The position numbers and the translations under genes were made by a program. A stretch of 64,000 nt of DNA, from positions 3,472,001 to 3,536,000 of the forward strand of contig OV277857.1 in assembly GCA_922989275.2 (NCBI GenBank), read 5' to 3'. Source of the DNA: Gari tellinella. Taxonomy: Eukaryota > Mollusca > Bivalvia > Cardiida > Psammobiidae. Every line of letters begins with the position of its first letter. The stretch's first letter is position 1. Under the pieces are notes generated by a model. The model was not told the DNA's origin. It did not search any database and saw only the letters and a program-made list of their open reading frames with translations. Shown in pieces: positions 32,501 through 42,324 of the stretch.

Positions 32501-32951
32501 ATAAAACACTTTTCTGCATTCATAGTGTAACCACAATGCAAAACAATATGATTGAAGGGTATTATAGTTATCATTATGAATAGTTTGTAGCTGTGTGGAA
32601 ATTATGGTGTGCATTTTATGGGCTGTTCTCACATGTCTAGTTAGCATGCCTGAGTAATTAGTTCTGTACTAGCGGGGAGAGTTTGGCATACAGCAGATTG
32701 CAACACTAACAACATGCAATGAAAGTAATCGTCACATTGGACTGCCAGTGTGCATAACAAGCATCGGTGAGTCGGTTACAATCAGCTGGAATGTCAAGGC
32801 ATAAAATGATTGTCACCTTAGTGCAGGCGGTACCATATGTGCAGTGATAATTTTACCTGTGCATCCCGAGTCCTATACTCATTAAATTTGACAGGAACTC
32901 GATATTTGAAATGTTGCGAGTCCCATGGACCCATAGCTTTTCCAACCTTTA
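32501..32951. other. No recognised feature
   Basis: No repeat family or exon. The stretch of MITE-free DNA continues from 32027. Confidence 0.4.
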
Positions 32952-33187
32952 TTAACCCATTACTCCATATTACACGATTGTATGCCTTTAATGTATTCTT
33001 GCACTGAAGTGAATAGTTCCACTTATATAATATGCAACATCAGAAATACTTTCTATATCCTAGCAGATAGTAGCTTAAAGCAGGTTTAAAGTAAAGCAGA
33101 ATGTGCCTTAAGGCACATTCTGCTTTACTTTCAACTTGCTTTAAGTGGTCACCTGTCTTCAAAATTAGTTGTGGGATATTGGGTTAA
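32952..33187 (-). mobile_element. Family A MITE
   Basis: TTAACCCATTACTCCATATT to GGGATATTGGGTTAA. Hairpin apex GTGCCTTAAGGCAC. Confidence 0.85.
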
Positions 33188-33700
33188 TTTGTCTCCTCAA
33201 GGACTCAAAGTTAGTCTCAAGGTCTCATTGCTTTACAGAATGTGCATCCAGAGGAATGGTTCATCTAATTTCTCAAATTATCACTGTATGGGTTGTAATA
33301 AATCCTTCCACAGTGTGTGTTATAGTTCCTCCTATTCTACATTATGATGTGTCATCCCTTTTCTACATGGTGGGTCTTCCTCCACCTGTTATAGCTGGAC
33401 GTCCCGATATGACTGAAATACTGTTGAAAGCGACGTAAAATCAAAACAAATCAAATCAAATTTCTACATGGTGTACCAAAGGGGTTGAAAGTATTGTTTC
33501 TGCTCAGGCAGCATATTTACTGCCCAAGCATCATATTGCTGTGGACAGCCATTCAGCCAACATAATAAATTACACCTGTTTTGGCTATGATAGGAGAACA
33601 GACAGTAGTTATTCTATTTTAGAGTTTTTGATGGAGAAAATAATATTGATGCAAACTTTTTTGAACAGCTGTTTTGATACCTGTCTTTGTATATTTTCAG
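33188..33700. other. Intron upstream of first recognised exon
   Basis: No MITE seen. It ends with a splice acceptor TATATTTTCAG. A long open frame through 33169-33438 ends at a stop and has no recognised domain. Confidence 0.5.
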
Positions 33701-33798
33701 GTAACTCACTCAGTGATGATAACCAGCAGAGGGTTTTCTACACAAGAATGAAATTTAACAAGCAAGGCCAGGGACGGCTCAATGGCTCTGGATATATA
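33701..33798 (+). CDS. bHLH-PAS transcription factor, exon 1 of 4 seen (inter-PAS region)
   Basis: A 98-bp internal exon between acceptor TTTTCAG and donor GTATGT. It starts with two bases of a split codon and ends in phase 0. The 32 whole codons read NSLSDDNQQRVFYTRMKF and on to GSGYI. The RVFYTRMKF part matches the position of the F-x-x-R-M segment that precedes PAS-B in bHLH-PAS proteins, and GSGYI leads into the strand completed in the next exon. The protein would be a nuclear DNA-binding factor that pairs with an ARNT-type partner. On its own this exon would be a weak call. Phase and position ahead of an unmistakable PAS-B exon make it credible. No exon upstream with a matching phase 1 end was found in the first 33 kb. 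Confidence 0.65.
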
Positions 33799-33921
33799 GT
33801 ATGTGCCTTTAACATTATACATTAACACAACATTACCTACTATTTCGCCAGCTCATGAAAACTTCTTTTCTTAAATTTACCGGTATTCTTCTCAGAAACT
33901 CCTTTTCATGTCTCTACCTTA

Positions 33922-34021
33922 TTTATCATTTCTGATGAAATGAGTTGACTAAAATAATATGACGTGAGCCTTGGCGAGCGTCATATTAATTTTAGTCAAC
34001 AAGTTTATTAAAAATGATAAG
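33922..34021. repeat. Palindrome, about 100 bp, just after the first exon
   Basis: TTATCATTTCTGATGAAATG ... with inner arms GTTGACTAAAATAATATGACG and inverse, and outer TTATCATTT / AAATGATAAG. Loop GAGCCTTGGCGAGC. Single copy in the window. Confidence 0.85.
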
Positions 34022-34334
34022 TAATGAGCACCAATGTGAGATTGTTTTTATCACATAACAATTTTGTTAAACATCTATTAAATCAATTGAAGCCATACTT
34101 TATAGTCTTTCTGCTGTATAGACTTTCCGCCAAAAGCTGACTTTGTTTATGGTAACGTCATTTGCAATTATGTCATTTTGTGTCCCGCTACATGCAGTGC
34201 TTGTGGACAAAAAAGGTTAACCGGAGCCAAAAAAAACGATATTTTACTAATGGGTTACAATATTAATATAATGGCTTAATTCTCCTCCAAGACCACAAGT
34301 TATGATTGTGATAAATTCATTTTATGTCTTTACC

Positions 34335-34564
34335 TTAACCTTTTTCTCAAAGAAAAGCCCTTTCATACTTTTATGCTGTTCTGAGCCATAGCAAATGTTT
34401 TCATACATCCTGCGGATGGCTGCTTATTGTGCTGGCTGAAATTCACAGGAGAAATCTCCTTATTTAGGCTTTCAGCCCATCACCAATCCCCTTGTTTTTA
34501 GTTGCAAATGTAGGTGAGATCACCTATCTTCAAAACTTGAAACAGATTCTGAAGTAAAGGTTTA
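34335..34564 (-). mobile_element. Family A MITE, strongly diverged
   Basis: TTAACCTTTTTCTCAAAG to TCTGAAGTAAAGGTTTAA, with remnants GGCTGAAATTCACAGGAG. Identified by order of parts rather than close match. Confidence 0.5.
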
Positions 34565-34666
34565 AGCGACTGTTCATGGAAGAAGCATAGTAAGATACTA
34601 CAGGACAAAAGTAAAACAAACAGCAAAGATATATATCTTATAAATGGCTAAATTGTTTAGTTTTTA

Positions 34667-34858
34667 CAGGACTCCAGATAAGGAGGAGTACACTTAACAA
34701 ATTCAACATTTTCTATCTCATTTAGCACCAAATCCTATGATGTTACAACTCATTAGACTCATCTCAAAGAGACAATTCTAATGAGTAGTGACACCATAGG
34801 ATTTAAAGCAGAAATAAAGATTTTAGTTTTTGAAACGCTCCGCTTATCTTTGGCCTTG
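34667..34858. mobile_element. Family F MITE with 6-bp target duplication
   Basis: CAGGACTCCAGATAAGG to CTTATCTTTGGCCTTG, flanked by TTTTTA on both sides (34661-34666 and 34859-34864). Core hairpin has a few mismatches. Confidence 0.88.
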
Positions 34859-35206
34859 TTTTTAGTGGCGCAATATCAGACACTAAGTCACTAAGTCCAT
34901 GGAATTTAGCTTTACTTGGAATGTTTGACACTTAATTTTTCTAAAGAAACAGTTATTTTCTGCATTTCCTTTGCATATCATTACCCTTTTATATCCGATA
35001 AATGACGATTTCTGTTTTGTTAAGAATCTATTTCATCTTCAAATACGAGCTACACTAATTTCCTGCTGTGAAGTAAAGATATTAGCGAACATGGCATGCA
35101 CTTTTACTTAGTACATATCAACCTACATTGAGGAATGAAGCCAAAGTAAAATCTCGTCTGTTACAGCCACTAGAACAAAGGCTAATTGATTGTATAAAAG
35201 TAAGGT

Positions 35207-35292
35207 GACAACTTAAAGCAAGGTGACAGTAAAACAGAAAGCTCCTAAAGGAGCTTTCTGTTTTACTGTTACCTTTCTTTAAGCAGATACCT
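35207..35292. repeat. Hairpin (AAAGCTCC type)
   Basis: TTAAAGCAAGGTGACAGTAA, apex AAGCTCCTAAAGGAGCTT, and the inverse arm with one change. Sister at 54958 with nearly the same arms. Confidence 0.8.
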
Positions 35293-35611
35293 GTCGTAAA
35301 CAGATACAAATTTAAACATAATTTAATGGCCGGTATAGAGAGGTTTAACCGTAGTGATAAATTTTGCCAAAGCTATGATCCTAATTAAGACTGACAGAAT
35401 GTAGGATGTTGAGGCAGTGAGAATTATGATGTTTTTACAGGTTGCACACTTGTTACAGGTAGAAAAGACTGCTGGTATCATTGGTATACAAGGAGTAAAA
35501 TCTTATTCTTTGCCACTGAACATGGCTGTACTCTAAGAAAGGTCATAATTATTATTAGACCCGAATCAGATGACAAAGATTCAGTGTCTTATCTAGCTCC
35601 AAACTGTTAGA

Positions 35612-35662
35612 AATTCAATTTGTTATTCTAACACACTTCAATTTGTTATTCTAACACACTTC
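35612..35662 (+). repeat. Tandem duplication of about 24 bp
   Basis: CAATTTGTTATTCTAACACA followed by CTT occurs twice in direct succession. Confidence 0.8.
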
Positions 35663-35840
35663 GGACACGCCCATATAGAAACAAAGAAGAAACGTATCAG
35701 TGTTTGAATTCTCAATAAAACACCCACACGCTGTAATGTCTTAACGTGACGTCATTTGCCTTCGAAAATGTGTACGCCAAGAAATGTAGCGTCTTTGCTT
35801 CTGTGCAAAAATGATTAAATTGAAGTGTTGGAATGGAAAT

Positions 35841-35982
35841 AATAATTTAATACCAGTGTTTTATCATGCAATAGAACACTGGTAGTCGTTGAGATGCTTG
35901 TAATCAAATTAACTTACTACGCATCTCAACTCCTACCAGTGTTAGATTGCACGATAAAACACTGGTATGAATTTATTATTTC
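35841..35982. repeat. Nested palindrome in the intron
   Basis: ATACCAGTGTTTTATCATGCA and its inverse enclose a second inverted pair ACACTGGTAG / CTACCAGTGT and GAGATGC / GCATCTCAA, so two alternative folds share the motif ACCAGTGT, which occurs four times. Single copy in the window. Confidence 0.85.
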
Positions 35983-36038
35983 TTAAATAAAACCATCATT
36001 TACTTAATTTATATAACATTGGCTTTCCATTAATTACG

Positions 36039-36273
36039 TTATCCCTTACTCCATAGATATATGCATTTTAAACATATTTGATTTATTCCTACACTGAAGA
36101 AAATAGTTCAAATTTATAGTCATAAATATGTATCATAAGAAACGTTTTCTATATTCTAGCAAATGGTAGCTTACAGTAGGTTGAAAATAGAGCTTTCTGC
36201 TTTACTTTCAACCTGCATTAAGTCATGTCAACTATTTTCAATAATAGAAACCGGCTATGAGGTAATGGTTTAA
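36039..36273 (-). mobile_element. Family A MITE, diverged
   Basis: TTATCCCTTACTCCATAGAT to TGAGGTAATGGTTTAA. The hairpin is shortened. Confidence 0.75.
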
Positions 36274-36325
36274 CATTTGTCTTATACACTGAAATAAGAT
36301 ATAAAAGGAATGGGTAAAATAAGTA

Positions 36326-36518
36326 CAGTCAAACTTCGATATCTCTAACTCACTTAATTTGAACTATCCGATTTGTCGACACATGAATTATATTATTTCA
36401 TGCTCTGTTAAGTCAAACATACCTGTATTTCAAAGTTAAAACGTGTCTAAGCCATGTTTTAACTTTGAAATACGGCTATGCTCGACCAAACCGAGTTCGA
36501 GATATCGAAGTTCAACTG
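36326..36518. mobile_element. Family E TA MITE ending 19 bp before an exon
   Basis: CAGTCAAACTTCGATATC to GATATCGAAGTTCAACTG, flanked by TA. Inner arms CAAAGTTAAAACGTGTC and TTTTAACTTTG. Its right end plus TA stops at 36520, and the exon acceptor AG is at 36536-36537. Confidence 0.92.
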
Positions 36519-36537
36519 TATATCATTGTATTTTCAG

Positions 36538-36722
36538 TTGGTCCAGTGGTCAGGAAAGATTAAATCTCATGTCTCATCAAAGACCGACCAGGTTGTGGTG
36601 GACGGCTTTGTAAGCATATGTCGCCCAATGCGGACAACCTCAGTGGTGGAGATCAGGTTGGACGGCAGCATGTTCATGTCTCGCCATGACCTTGGAATGA
36701 CCTTCACCTTCTGCGATACAAG
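36538..36722 (+). CDS. bHLH-PAS transcription factor, exon 2 of 4 seen (start of PAS-B)
   Basis: A 185-bp exon, acceptor TTGTATTTTCAG and donor GTGAGC. It enters in phase 0 and leaves with AG, completed to AGG (Arg) by the next exon. Reading LVQWSGKIKSH, then VVVDGFVSICRPMRTTSVVE, then GSMFMSRHDLGMTFTFCDTR. The F-x-S-R-H-x-L-x-M-x-F-x-x-C-D-x-R pattern is the opening of PAS-B in class I bHLH-PAS proteins, closest in form to HIF-alpha. The preceding VVEIRLDGSMFM also resembles the SIM group. The usual CTG before the first strand is WSG here. Splitting after CD-x-R fits my recollection of vertebrate HIF genes. PAS-B mediates pairing with ARNT. Confidence 0.88.
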
Positions 36723-36797
36723 GTGAGCTTATAGCAAAATATACACTTAACATGTATCTTTAGCTTTGTGCTTTACATTTATGTAGCTTTGACCCTC

Positions 36798-37030
36798 TTA
36801 ACCCTTGTCATGCATATACATCCTTTGCAAATAGTGTATCTGTAAAAAGTACACTTGTCCAATGCATACAGTGAAGATCTGGATCAGAGGGCTGCTAAAA
36901 GAGCCCTCCGATCCAGGTCTGCACTGTTGTCATATTGTAATACATTAACAAAAGACAACCGTAAATAAGTAAAACATGGGCTAGATTAAATTGGAAACCA
37001 GAATGGTCCATTTGAAGTTTGAGGCATTGA
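36798..37030 (+). mobile_element. Family C MITE 75 bp after exon 2
   Basis: TTAACCCTTGTCATGCATAT, palindrome GATCAGAGGGCTGCTAAAAG, then CCATTTGAAGTTTGAGGC at the right, where the end is decayed. Confidence 0.8.
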
Positions 37031-37451
37031 ACTAGCCTTTCACATGTGCTCCTTAGAATAAAGAGTTCCTTTAAACTTCCCCTTTTGTACTAGTCTTTCC
37101 TTCAAGAGAGGGAATACAGTAGTTAGATTTCGCAACAAACTTTGCAATTCAATACTGAATAAATTGTAAAAATTCCAAAATCTTGCACTCCATTTTAAAT
37201 ATTTGATCACATGAGTACGGTATTTTGGTTGCTATGGAAACAAATTGAATATAGATAGATTTTTACAGGTTTATCTCTTTCTCAGGATAAAATCATTTTG
37301 AATGATATAATGTATATTTCCACCTGGAAAATCTTCATTTTGTTACAAACATTCATATTGAATGTTTATTTTGATAAGAAATCCATTATATGATAAGCAC
37401 AATACTGTCAAAAGCTGAATGAAATAGCATGATAATTATCAAAACAGATGG
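37031..37451. other. Intron, no recognised feature
   Basis: AT-rich and without repeat families. Confidence 0.4.
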
Positions 37452-37713
37452 CTGCTTACCCCAATACTCCATAGATATGCATTTTGACGCCTCTATTTAT
37501 TCCTACACTGAAAAAAATAGTTACAATTCAAAAAATCATGGATAGTTAATGTTAAGAATATTTCTACATTATAGCAGATGGTAGCTTAAAGCAGGCTGAA
37601 TGTAGAGTTGACTGCACCTTGATGCACATTGTACTTTACTTTTCACTTGTTTTAAGTGGTGACATGGTTTCAATGCTTGAAACAGACTATGAAGTATTCA
37701 GTAACGGGTTTAA
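37452..37713 (-). mobile_element. Family A MITE, diverged
   Basis: TTACCCCAATACTCCATAG to GAAGTATTCAGTAACGGGTTT. Hairpin arms have many mismatches. Confidence 0.7.
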
Positions 37714-37805
37714 TACATGACAAAAGCATTGCTGAAAACTCTTATAGCAGCATTCTACATTTCCTTTTCTGGAAGCAACATATGAGAGTTTTAATGTTGC
37801 ATAAA

Positions 37806-38072
37806 TTAGCCCATTACTCCGTAAAGATACTTTTTATGCCTCTAAATTATTCCTCCACTGAAGAAAATATGTAGCATTTCTTTTGATGCATACACATTAC
37901 ACAGTCATAAATATGCACCATAGGAAATACTTTCTATATCCTAGCAGATTATGGCTTGAAACAGGCGAAAGTAAAGCAGAATGTGCCTTTAGGCGCATTC
38001 TGTTTTACTTTCAACCTGCTTGAAGTTACAAAAATCACCTATCTTTAACACTAGAAACAAGCTATGGGGTAA
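37806..38072 (-). mobile_element. Family A MITE
   Basis: TTAGCCCATTACTCCGTAAA to GCTATGGGGTAAAAATA. A small insertion follows GAAGAAAATA. Hairpin apex TGTGCCTTTAGGCGCA. Confidence 0.78.
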
Positions 38073-38073
38073 A

Positions 38074-38223
38074 AATATACTCATTGCATTTGCAAACAGT
38101 GTCTGCACGGTTTACTAATTTAGACCAGAATGAATAAAACCTCCCAGAATTCCAAGTAGACTGGTTCATGTTTTGGTATCTAAAATGACCCACAAGGGAA
38201 TCTAATTACCCACAAGAGTTAAA
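38074..38223. mobile_element. Family H MITE, most of the palindrome deleted
   Basis: TTGCAAACAGTGTCTGCACGG lacks the GAGGGCTCC core. The right half (AGACTGGTTCATGTTTTGG) is intact and ends CACAAGAGTTAA. Confidence 0.75.
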
Positions 38224-38399
38224 CAAAGGTTTGTCTGTATGGTGTGATTACGGTGTGCAATGTGGTAAGCTACTTACTGGCTAGCTGTAAATTATAATGC
38301 AAGCTAATCAGGCTATGGAATGTCATGCCTGGCTTTTGTTTTAACTAAAACATGGCGAGGTATGATGCTAATGATTCAATGGTAATATGGCAACTATTG

Positions 38400-38627
38400 T
38401 TAACTCCTTGCATGCTGGGTAATTTTTTTTTCGTCTGCGACAATTTGTTGTCTGCTATGGTTCTAAAAGTAGAATTTTCAGATTTTCTTTTAAATTTAAT
38501 GTCAGAAAGACAAACAGTTTGGATCCTGATGAGACGCCGCGTGACGCGGCGTCTCATCTGGATCCAAACTGTTTGCAAAGGTTATCACTGTGGCAGGTAT
38601 ATTCGCCGCTAGCGTGCAAAGAGTTAA
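38400..38627 (+). mobile_element. Family D MITE, near-consensus
   Basis: TTAACTCCTTGCATGCTGGG to CTAGCGTGCAAAGAGTTAA. Palindrome GATGAGACGCCGCGTGACGC is perfect at the apex. Confidence 0.9.
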
Positions 38628-38872
38628 AAGTACAGCAATTTTTGCTTCATTGCAAAAAGGAGCGAAAGCAAGACTAAGATGTTTCTATTCGTTTTGCCAT
38701 TCCCTCTTGCATGGTCAGCAATGGCAGCATAAAATATTTGAGTGTTTATACTCTATAATTGTGTTTTAGAATTGATGTAAACTTTGATAAACTATATATG
38801 GGTTTATGGCCATAAGTTCTAAGATGATTTTAAATGTTTGTGAAACTCAAAGCTAAAATTAACAGGTTCAAT

Positions 38873-39064
38873 CAGGGCTCCAGATAAGAGGGGGTATTCT
38901 GAACTAGTCCAACCTTTTCTCACTCATACAGCACGAAATCCTATGGTGCTACTACTGATTAGAATCATCTCTTTGAGACGATTCTAACGAGTAGTGATAT
39001 CATAGGGTTTAAAGCAGAAATAAAGGTTTTAGTTTTTGAAATACTACCCTTATCTGGAGCCCTG
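38873..39064. mobile_element. Family F MITE with 6-bp target duplication
   Basis: CAGGGCTCCAGATAAGAG to TTATCTGGAGCCCTG, flanked by TTCAAT at 38867-38872 and 39065-39070. Best-preserved ends of the family here. Confidence 0.93.
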
Positions 39065-39070
39065 TTCAAT

Positions 39071-39115
39071 ATCTTCAGGTGAACAAATTCAGGGCCTGCA
39101 TAGCCCTCTTGTTTA
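39071..39115 (+). mobile_element. Helitron-like 3' end remnant
   Basis: CAGGTGAACAAATTCAGGG and CATAGCCCTCTTGTTT resemble the 3' end of the element at 12800-14050. Confidence 0.5.
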
Positions 39116-39164
39116 ATGTTAGTAAAGCAATTTCCAGCATAATTGGACCTCTTAATTGTTCACC

Positions 39165-39362
39165 CTTTAAACCCTAGCCCTGCATATATGTGTCCTTTGC
39201 AAACAGTGTACCTTTGAAAAGAACACTTGTCCTCTGCAAACAGTGAAGACCCAGATCAGAGGGCTCCTGTCAGGGTATGCACTGTTTGTAATACATGATG
39301 TATTGCAATACATTGACAAAAAAAACAAACTCTAAAACCTAGGAATTATCCATTTGAAGTTT
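39165..39362 (+). mobile_element. Family C MITE, right-truncated by an A copy
   Basis: CTTTAAACCCTAGCCCTGC, a partly deleted palindrome (GATCAGAGGGCTCCTGTCAGG), then CCATTTGAAGTTTC, where A-type sequence starts. Confidence 0.75.
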
Positions 39363-39567
39363 CCTCTACTGAAGAAAATAGTTCCAATTTACACTGTCAC
39401 AAATGAGAATCATTAGAAATATTTTCTATATTCTAGCAGATAATAGCTTAAAGCTGGCTGAAAGTAAAGCAGAATGTGCCTTAAGGCACATTCTACTTTA
39501 CTTTCAACCTGCTTTAAATGGTCACCTATCTTCAAAACTAGAAACAGGCTATGGGAAAATGGGTTAA
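39360..39567 (-). mobile_element. Family A MITE, left-truncated
   Basis: TCCTCTACTGAAGAAAATAG to ATGGGAAAATGGGTTAA. Hairpin apex GTGCCTTAAGGCAC. Confidence 0.82.
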
Positions 39568-40326
39568 TAGGGATGCATTGGAAGACTCATGATTTGGTTG
39601 ATGAATCCAGTTTGTTGTTTATTTTGGGCTGATTGGAGTACATATTTAGATAGCTGGGATTGGTGTCTGGATATAGGAGAGTGAAATATATTATATGACA
39701 AAAGGAGCATCCTAATTGTGTAATTGTTTGGCCTGTTGAGTTATGAATGACTTTTATGGTGAAATAGAGGGCGCTCCATACCAAAATATCAATCAGTCTA
39801 GCTGTGAGAAGAATTTATTTTCTCCAAACCTGTAAATCCATAACACAATATAAGAGGCCAAAATTCATTTACAACATTGTGGCATATAATGCATTAACCC
39901 ATTACCCCATAGCATGTGTCTCGTTTTCGTGTAGCCTGCTGCATGCAGAGGGGACACTTAGGCGTCACTTTTCTGTTGTCTGTCTGTCTGCCCATAAATC
40001 AGTACTTATTCTGCCCAAAAAAAGTAGCTACATAAATGAAAAACATTAACCTGGCCATCTCTTGTGACATTAACCTGGCCATTTCTTGTGACATTATGAT
40101 TAACCTGACCGTTACTCGGAATAGGGTTTGGGTTAGTTTCTAGATCCTTCTATTCTGAAGCTATTGCAAAGAGATCTTTTGGTTATCTGGCTAGCCAGAT
40201 AAAACAAACTTTGAAAGTATGTCCATCTGTCTGTCTGTGCATTGATTCCTCCATCCACCCTTACATGAGCTCCCCTTTTGGGTCCTAACCTGGGGCGTAT
40301 GGGGTCCTAAAGGCACATTTTCTACT
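39568..40326. other. Intron, mostly unrecognised
   Basis: A 40-bp A left end (TTAACCCATTACCCCATAGC) lies at 39895. CATTAACCTGGCCATxTCTTGTGA is repeated in tandem near 40045-40095. No exon. Confidence 0.5.
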
Positions 40327-40493
40327 TAAGAAATAATCTATGTTCTACCGTTGTGAAACAGTATTTTACAACGGTTGGGAGTTGTGGTGCGCAGGAATTG
40401 ACCACGAAGGCTGAAGGCCTTAGTGGTCAATTCCTGCGCACCACAACGACCGACCGTTGTAAAATACCATTTCACAACGGTAGAACATAGATT
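40327..40493. repeat. Long palindrome, about 165 bp
   Basis: AATCTATGTTCTACCGTTGTG and its inverse pair. Inside, GTTGTGGTGCGCAGGAATTG and its inverse continue the stem down to a loop GAAGGCTGAAGGCC. The ACCGTTGT motif recurs inside each arm. Single copy in the window. Confidence 0.88.
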
Positions 40494-41127
40494 AGTTTGA
40501 TTCTAACATGACCAGATTTAAAGAAATTCATTAGAAAGGAAATCAAATGTTCCATACTTATTTCCTCAGCGGATGCAGTTTTTCGACCGAATAACTTTTT
40601 CCGCGGCATTACAACAATCTAACACACAACAGCAAATTTACATTTACTGATCCACAATCTGGCATAGAACAAACATTACATGAAACAAGACAGAAGAATG
40701 GGAAAATTACAGTAACATGACTGGTTAAAAGTATATGGTCTTTACGGGCTATATGAATAATGTTAGAAATTTAAAAAATATAACGTATGAACCCACAAGG
40801 TCAAGTCATGTCTTATAACCTCGGGAGGAACGGGGTAGAGAAGAGCGTTGTAAAACGTCTCAGGTATACCACGATAGAACTGTACTTTGTTTATAGAGAC
40901 GAATTCACGTGTCAAGTTAGAATTAACTTTCAACCAGCTGTCAGTGGTCACATGTCTTCAAAACTAGGAGCATGCTATGGGGTATAATGGTTTAATAGAA
41001 GATTGACGATACAATGGAAAGTTTTCCATTCTGTAATTACTTATTGAATGTTTTCCGCTGGTGTAACTAGTAGTTATACATCACTGATAGTCTAGACTCC
41101 GCAGCTATAATGTATAATTTTCAATAC
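40494..41127. other. Intron, no feature except an A end
   Basis: CAGTGGTCACATGTCTTCAA to ATGGGGTATAATGGTTTAA (40935-40996) is the right end of a family A copy. The rest is unrecognised. Confidence 0.5.
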
Positions 41128-41580
41128 TTAAACCCTTTGCATGCTGGGTAATTTTTTTTCGTCTGCAATATTTGTCGTCTGCTTTTGTTCTAAAATTAGA
41201 ATTTTTCCAAAAAAAAATTAAATTCAGAGTCAGAATAGCATACAGATTGGATCCTGCATTATGGGGCCTCTCATCTGGATCCAATCTGTTTGCAGAGTTA
41301 ACCCTTTCCCACATAGCATGTTTCTAGTATTGAATATAGGTGTCCACTTAAAGCAGGTTGAAAGTAAAGCAGAATGCGCCTTAAGCGCATTCTGCTTTAC
41401 TTTCAGCCTGCTTTAAGCTATCATCTGCTTGAATATAGAAAATATTTTGTATGATACATATTTATGACTGTATAAATTGGAACTATTTTCTTCAGTGAAG
41501 GAATAAACTTAATGCGCTAAAAGGCGCTTCTATGGGGGAAAGGGATAATCACTATGGTAGGTAAATCCGCCGCTAGCGTG
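41128..41580 (+). mobile_element. Family D MITE interrupted by an A copy
   Basis: TTAAACCCTTTGCATGCTGG, shortened palindrome, then the A copy, then TCACTATGGTAGGTAAATCC and CGCCGCTAGCGTG. The A copy took the place of the GTTATCACTGTGG junction. Confidence 0.82.
41298..41550 (+). mobile_element. Family A MITE nested in family D
   Basis: TTAACCCTTTCCCACATAGC to GGGGGAAAGGGATAA. Hairpin apex GCGCCTTAAGCGC has one G lost. Confidence 0.86.
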
Positions 41581-41780
41581 ATGACCTTTGCAAATAGTTT
41601 GGGTTTAGATGACCCGCCGCATCATGCAACGTCTCATCAGGATCCAAACTGTTTTACACACTGATCCTGTTTTAAAAAGAAAATTAGAAAATTCTATTTA
41701 AATTTTAGAATAGTAGCAGACGACAATTGTTGCAGATGACAATTTTTGCATAGCATTCTGGGAGCAAAATTAACTCTTAA
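41581..41780 (-). mobile_element. Family D MITE, head-to-head with the previous copy
   Basis: ATGACCTTTGCAAATAGTTTG, eroded palindrome, CAGTAGCAGACGACAATTG and GCATTCTGGGAGCAAAATTAA. Confidence 0.7.
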
Positions 41781-42010
41781 CTTTACTCTTTGAACCCTAG
41801 TCACGTATATATTCATCATTTACAAACAGTGTACCTGTGATGAGTACACTTGTCATATGCAAACAGTGTAGACCCTGATCAGAGGGCTCCTTGACACTGT
41901 TTGTCATTTTGACATATATTGTAAAAATCAACCCTAAAGAGTAAAAAATGGACTAGACTTGATTGAAAACTAGAATTGTCAATTTGAGGTTTCAGGGAGG
42001 AAAGGGTTAA
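41777..42010 (+). mobile_element. Family C MITE with half palindrome
   Basis: TTAACTTTACTCTTTGAACCC to CAGGGAGGAAAGGGTTAA. One palindrome arm is deleted after GATCAGAGGGCTCC. Confidence 0.85.
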
Positions 42011-42058
42011 TTAAATGTAAAATAGCAAAATATTGATATCCTAAGAACATATAGGATA

Positions 42059-42304
42059 CAGTGGAGAATCTGTTATTCTTTCTCGTTTAAACGCAAACGT
42101 ATGCAAACGCAAAGCACTAAAACGTAGAAAAGAACAACTTTTGGACAATTCTGATAATTCTTGTTTATCTTGGTGGCAAACAGTTTGGAGCCTGATCAGA
42201 CGCCGGGTTACCCGGCGTCTGATCTGGCTCCCAACTGTTTGCACTGCAAATAATAGTTTTAACGTAAATGGGTTTATTGGGAAAGAATAACAGATTCTCC
42301 ACTG
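42059..42304. mobile_element. Family M: TA MITE with a D-type hairpin inside
   Basis: CAGTGGAGAATCTGTTATTC and its inverse, flanked by TA. The interior palindrome GGCAAACAGTTTGGAGCCTG with apex GACGCCGGGTTACCCGGCGT has the same architecture as the hairpins in B and D. Confidence 0.85.
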
Positions 42305-42324
42305 TATGAGTGACAAACAGTATA

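Noticed and set aside
33169..33438. An 89-codon frame upstream of the first PAS exon as an additional exon
   Set aside because: It starts in a family A end, shows no bHLH or PAS-A pattern, and is not bordered by a donor of the needed phase.
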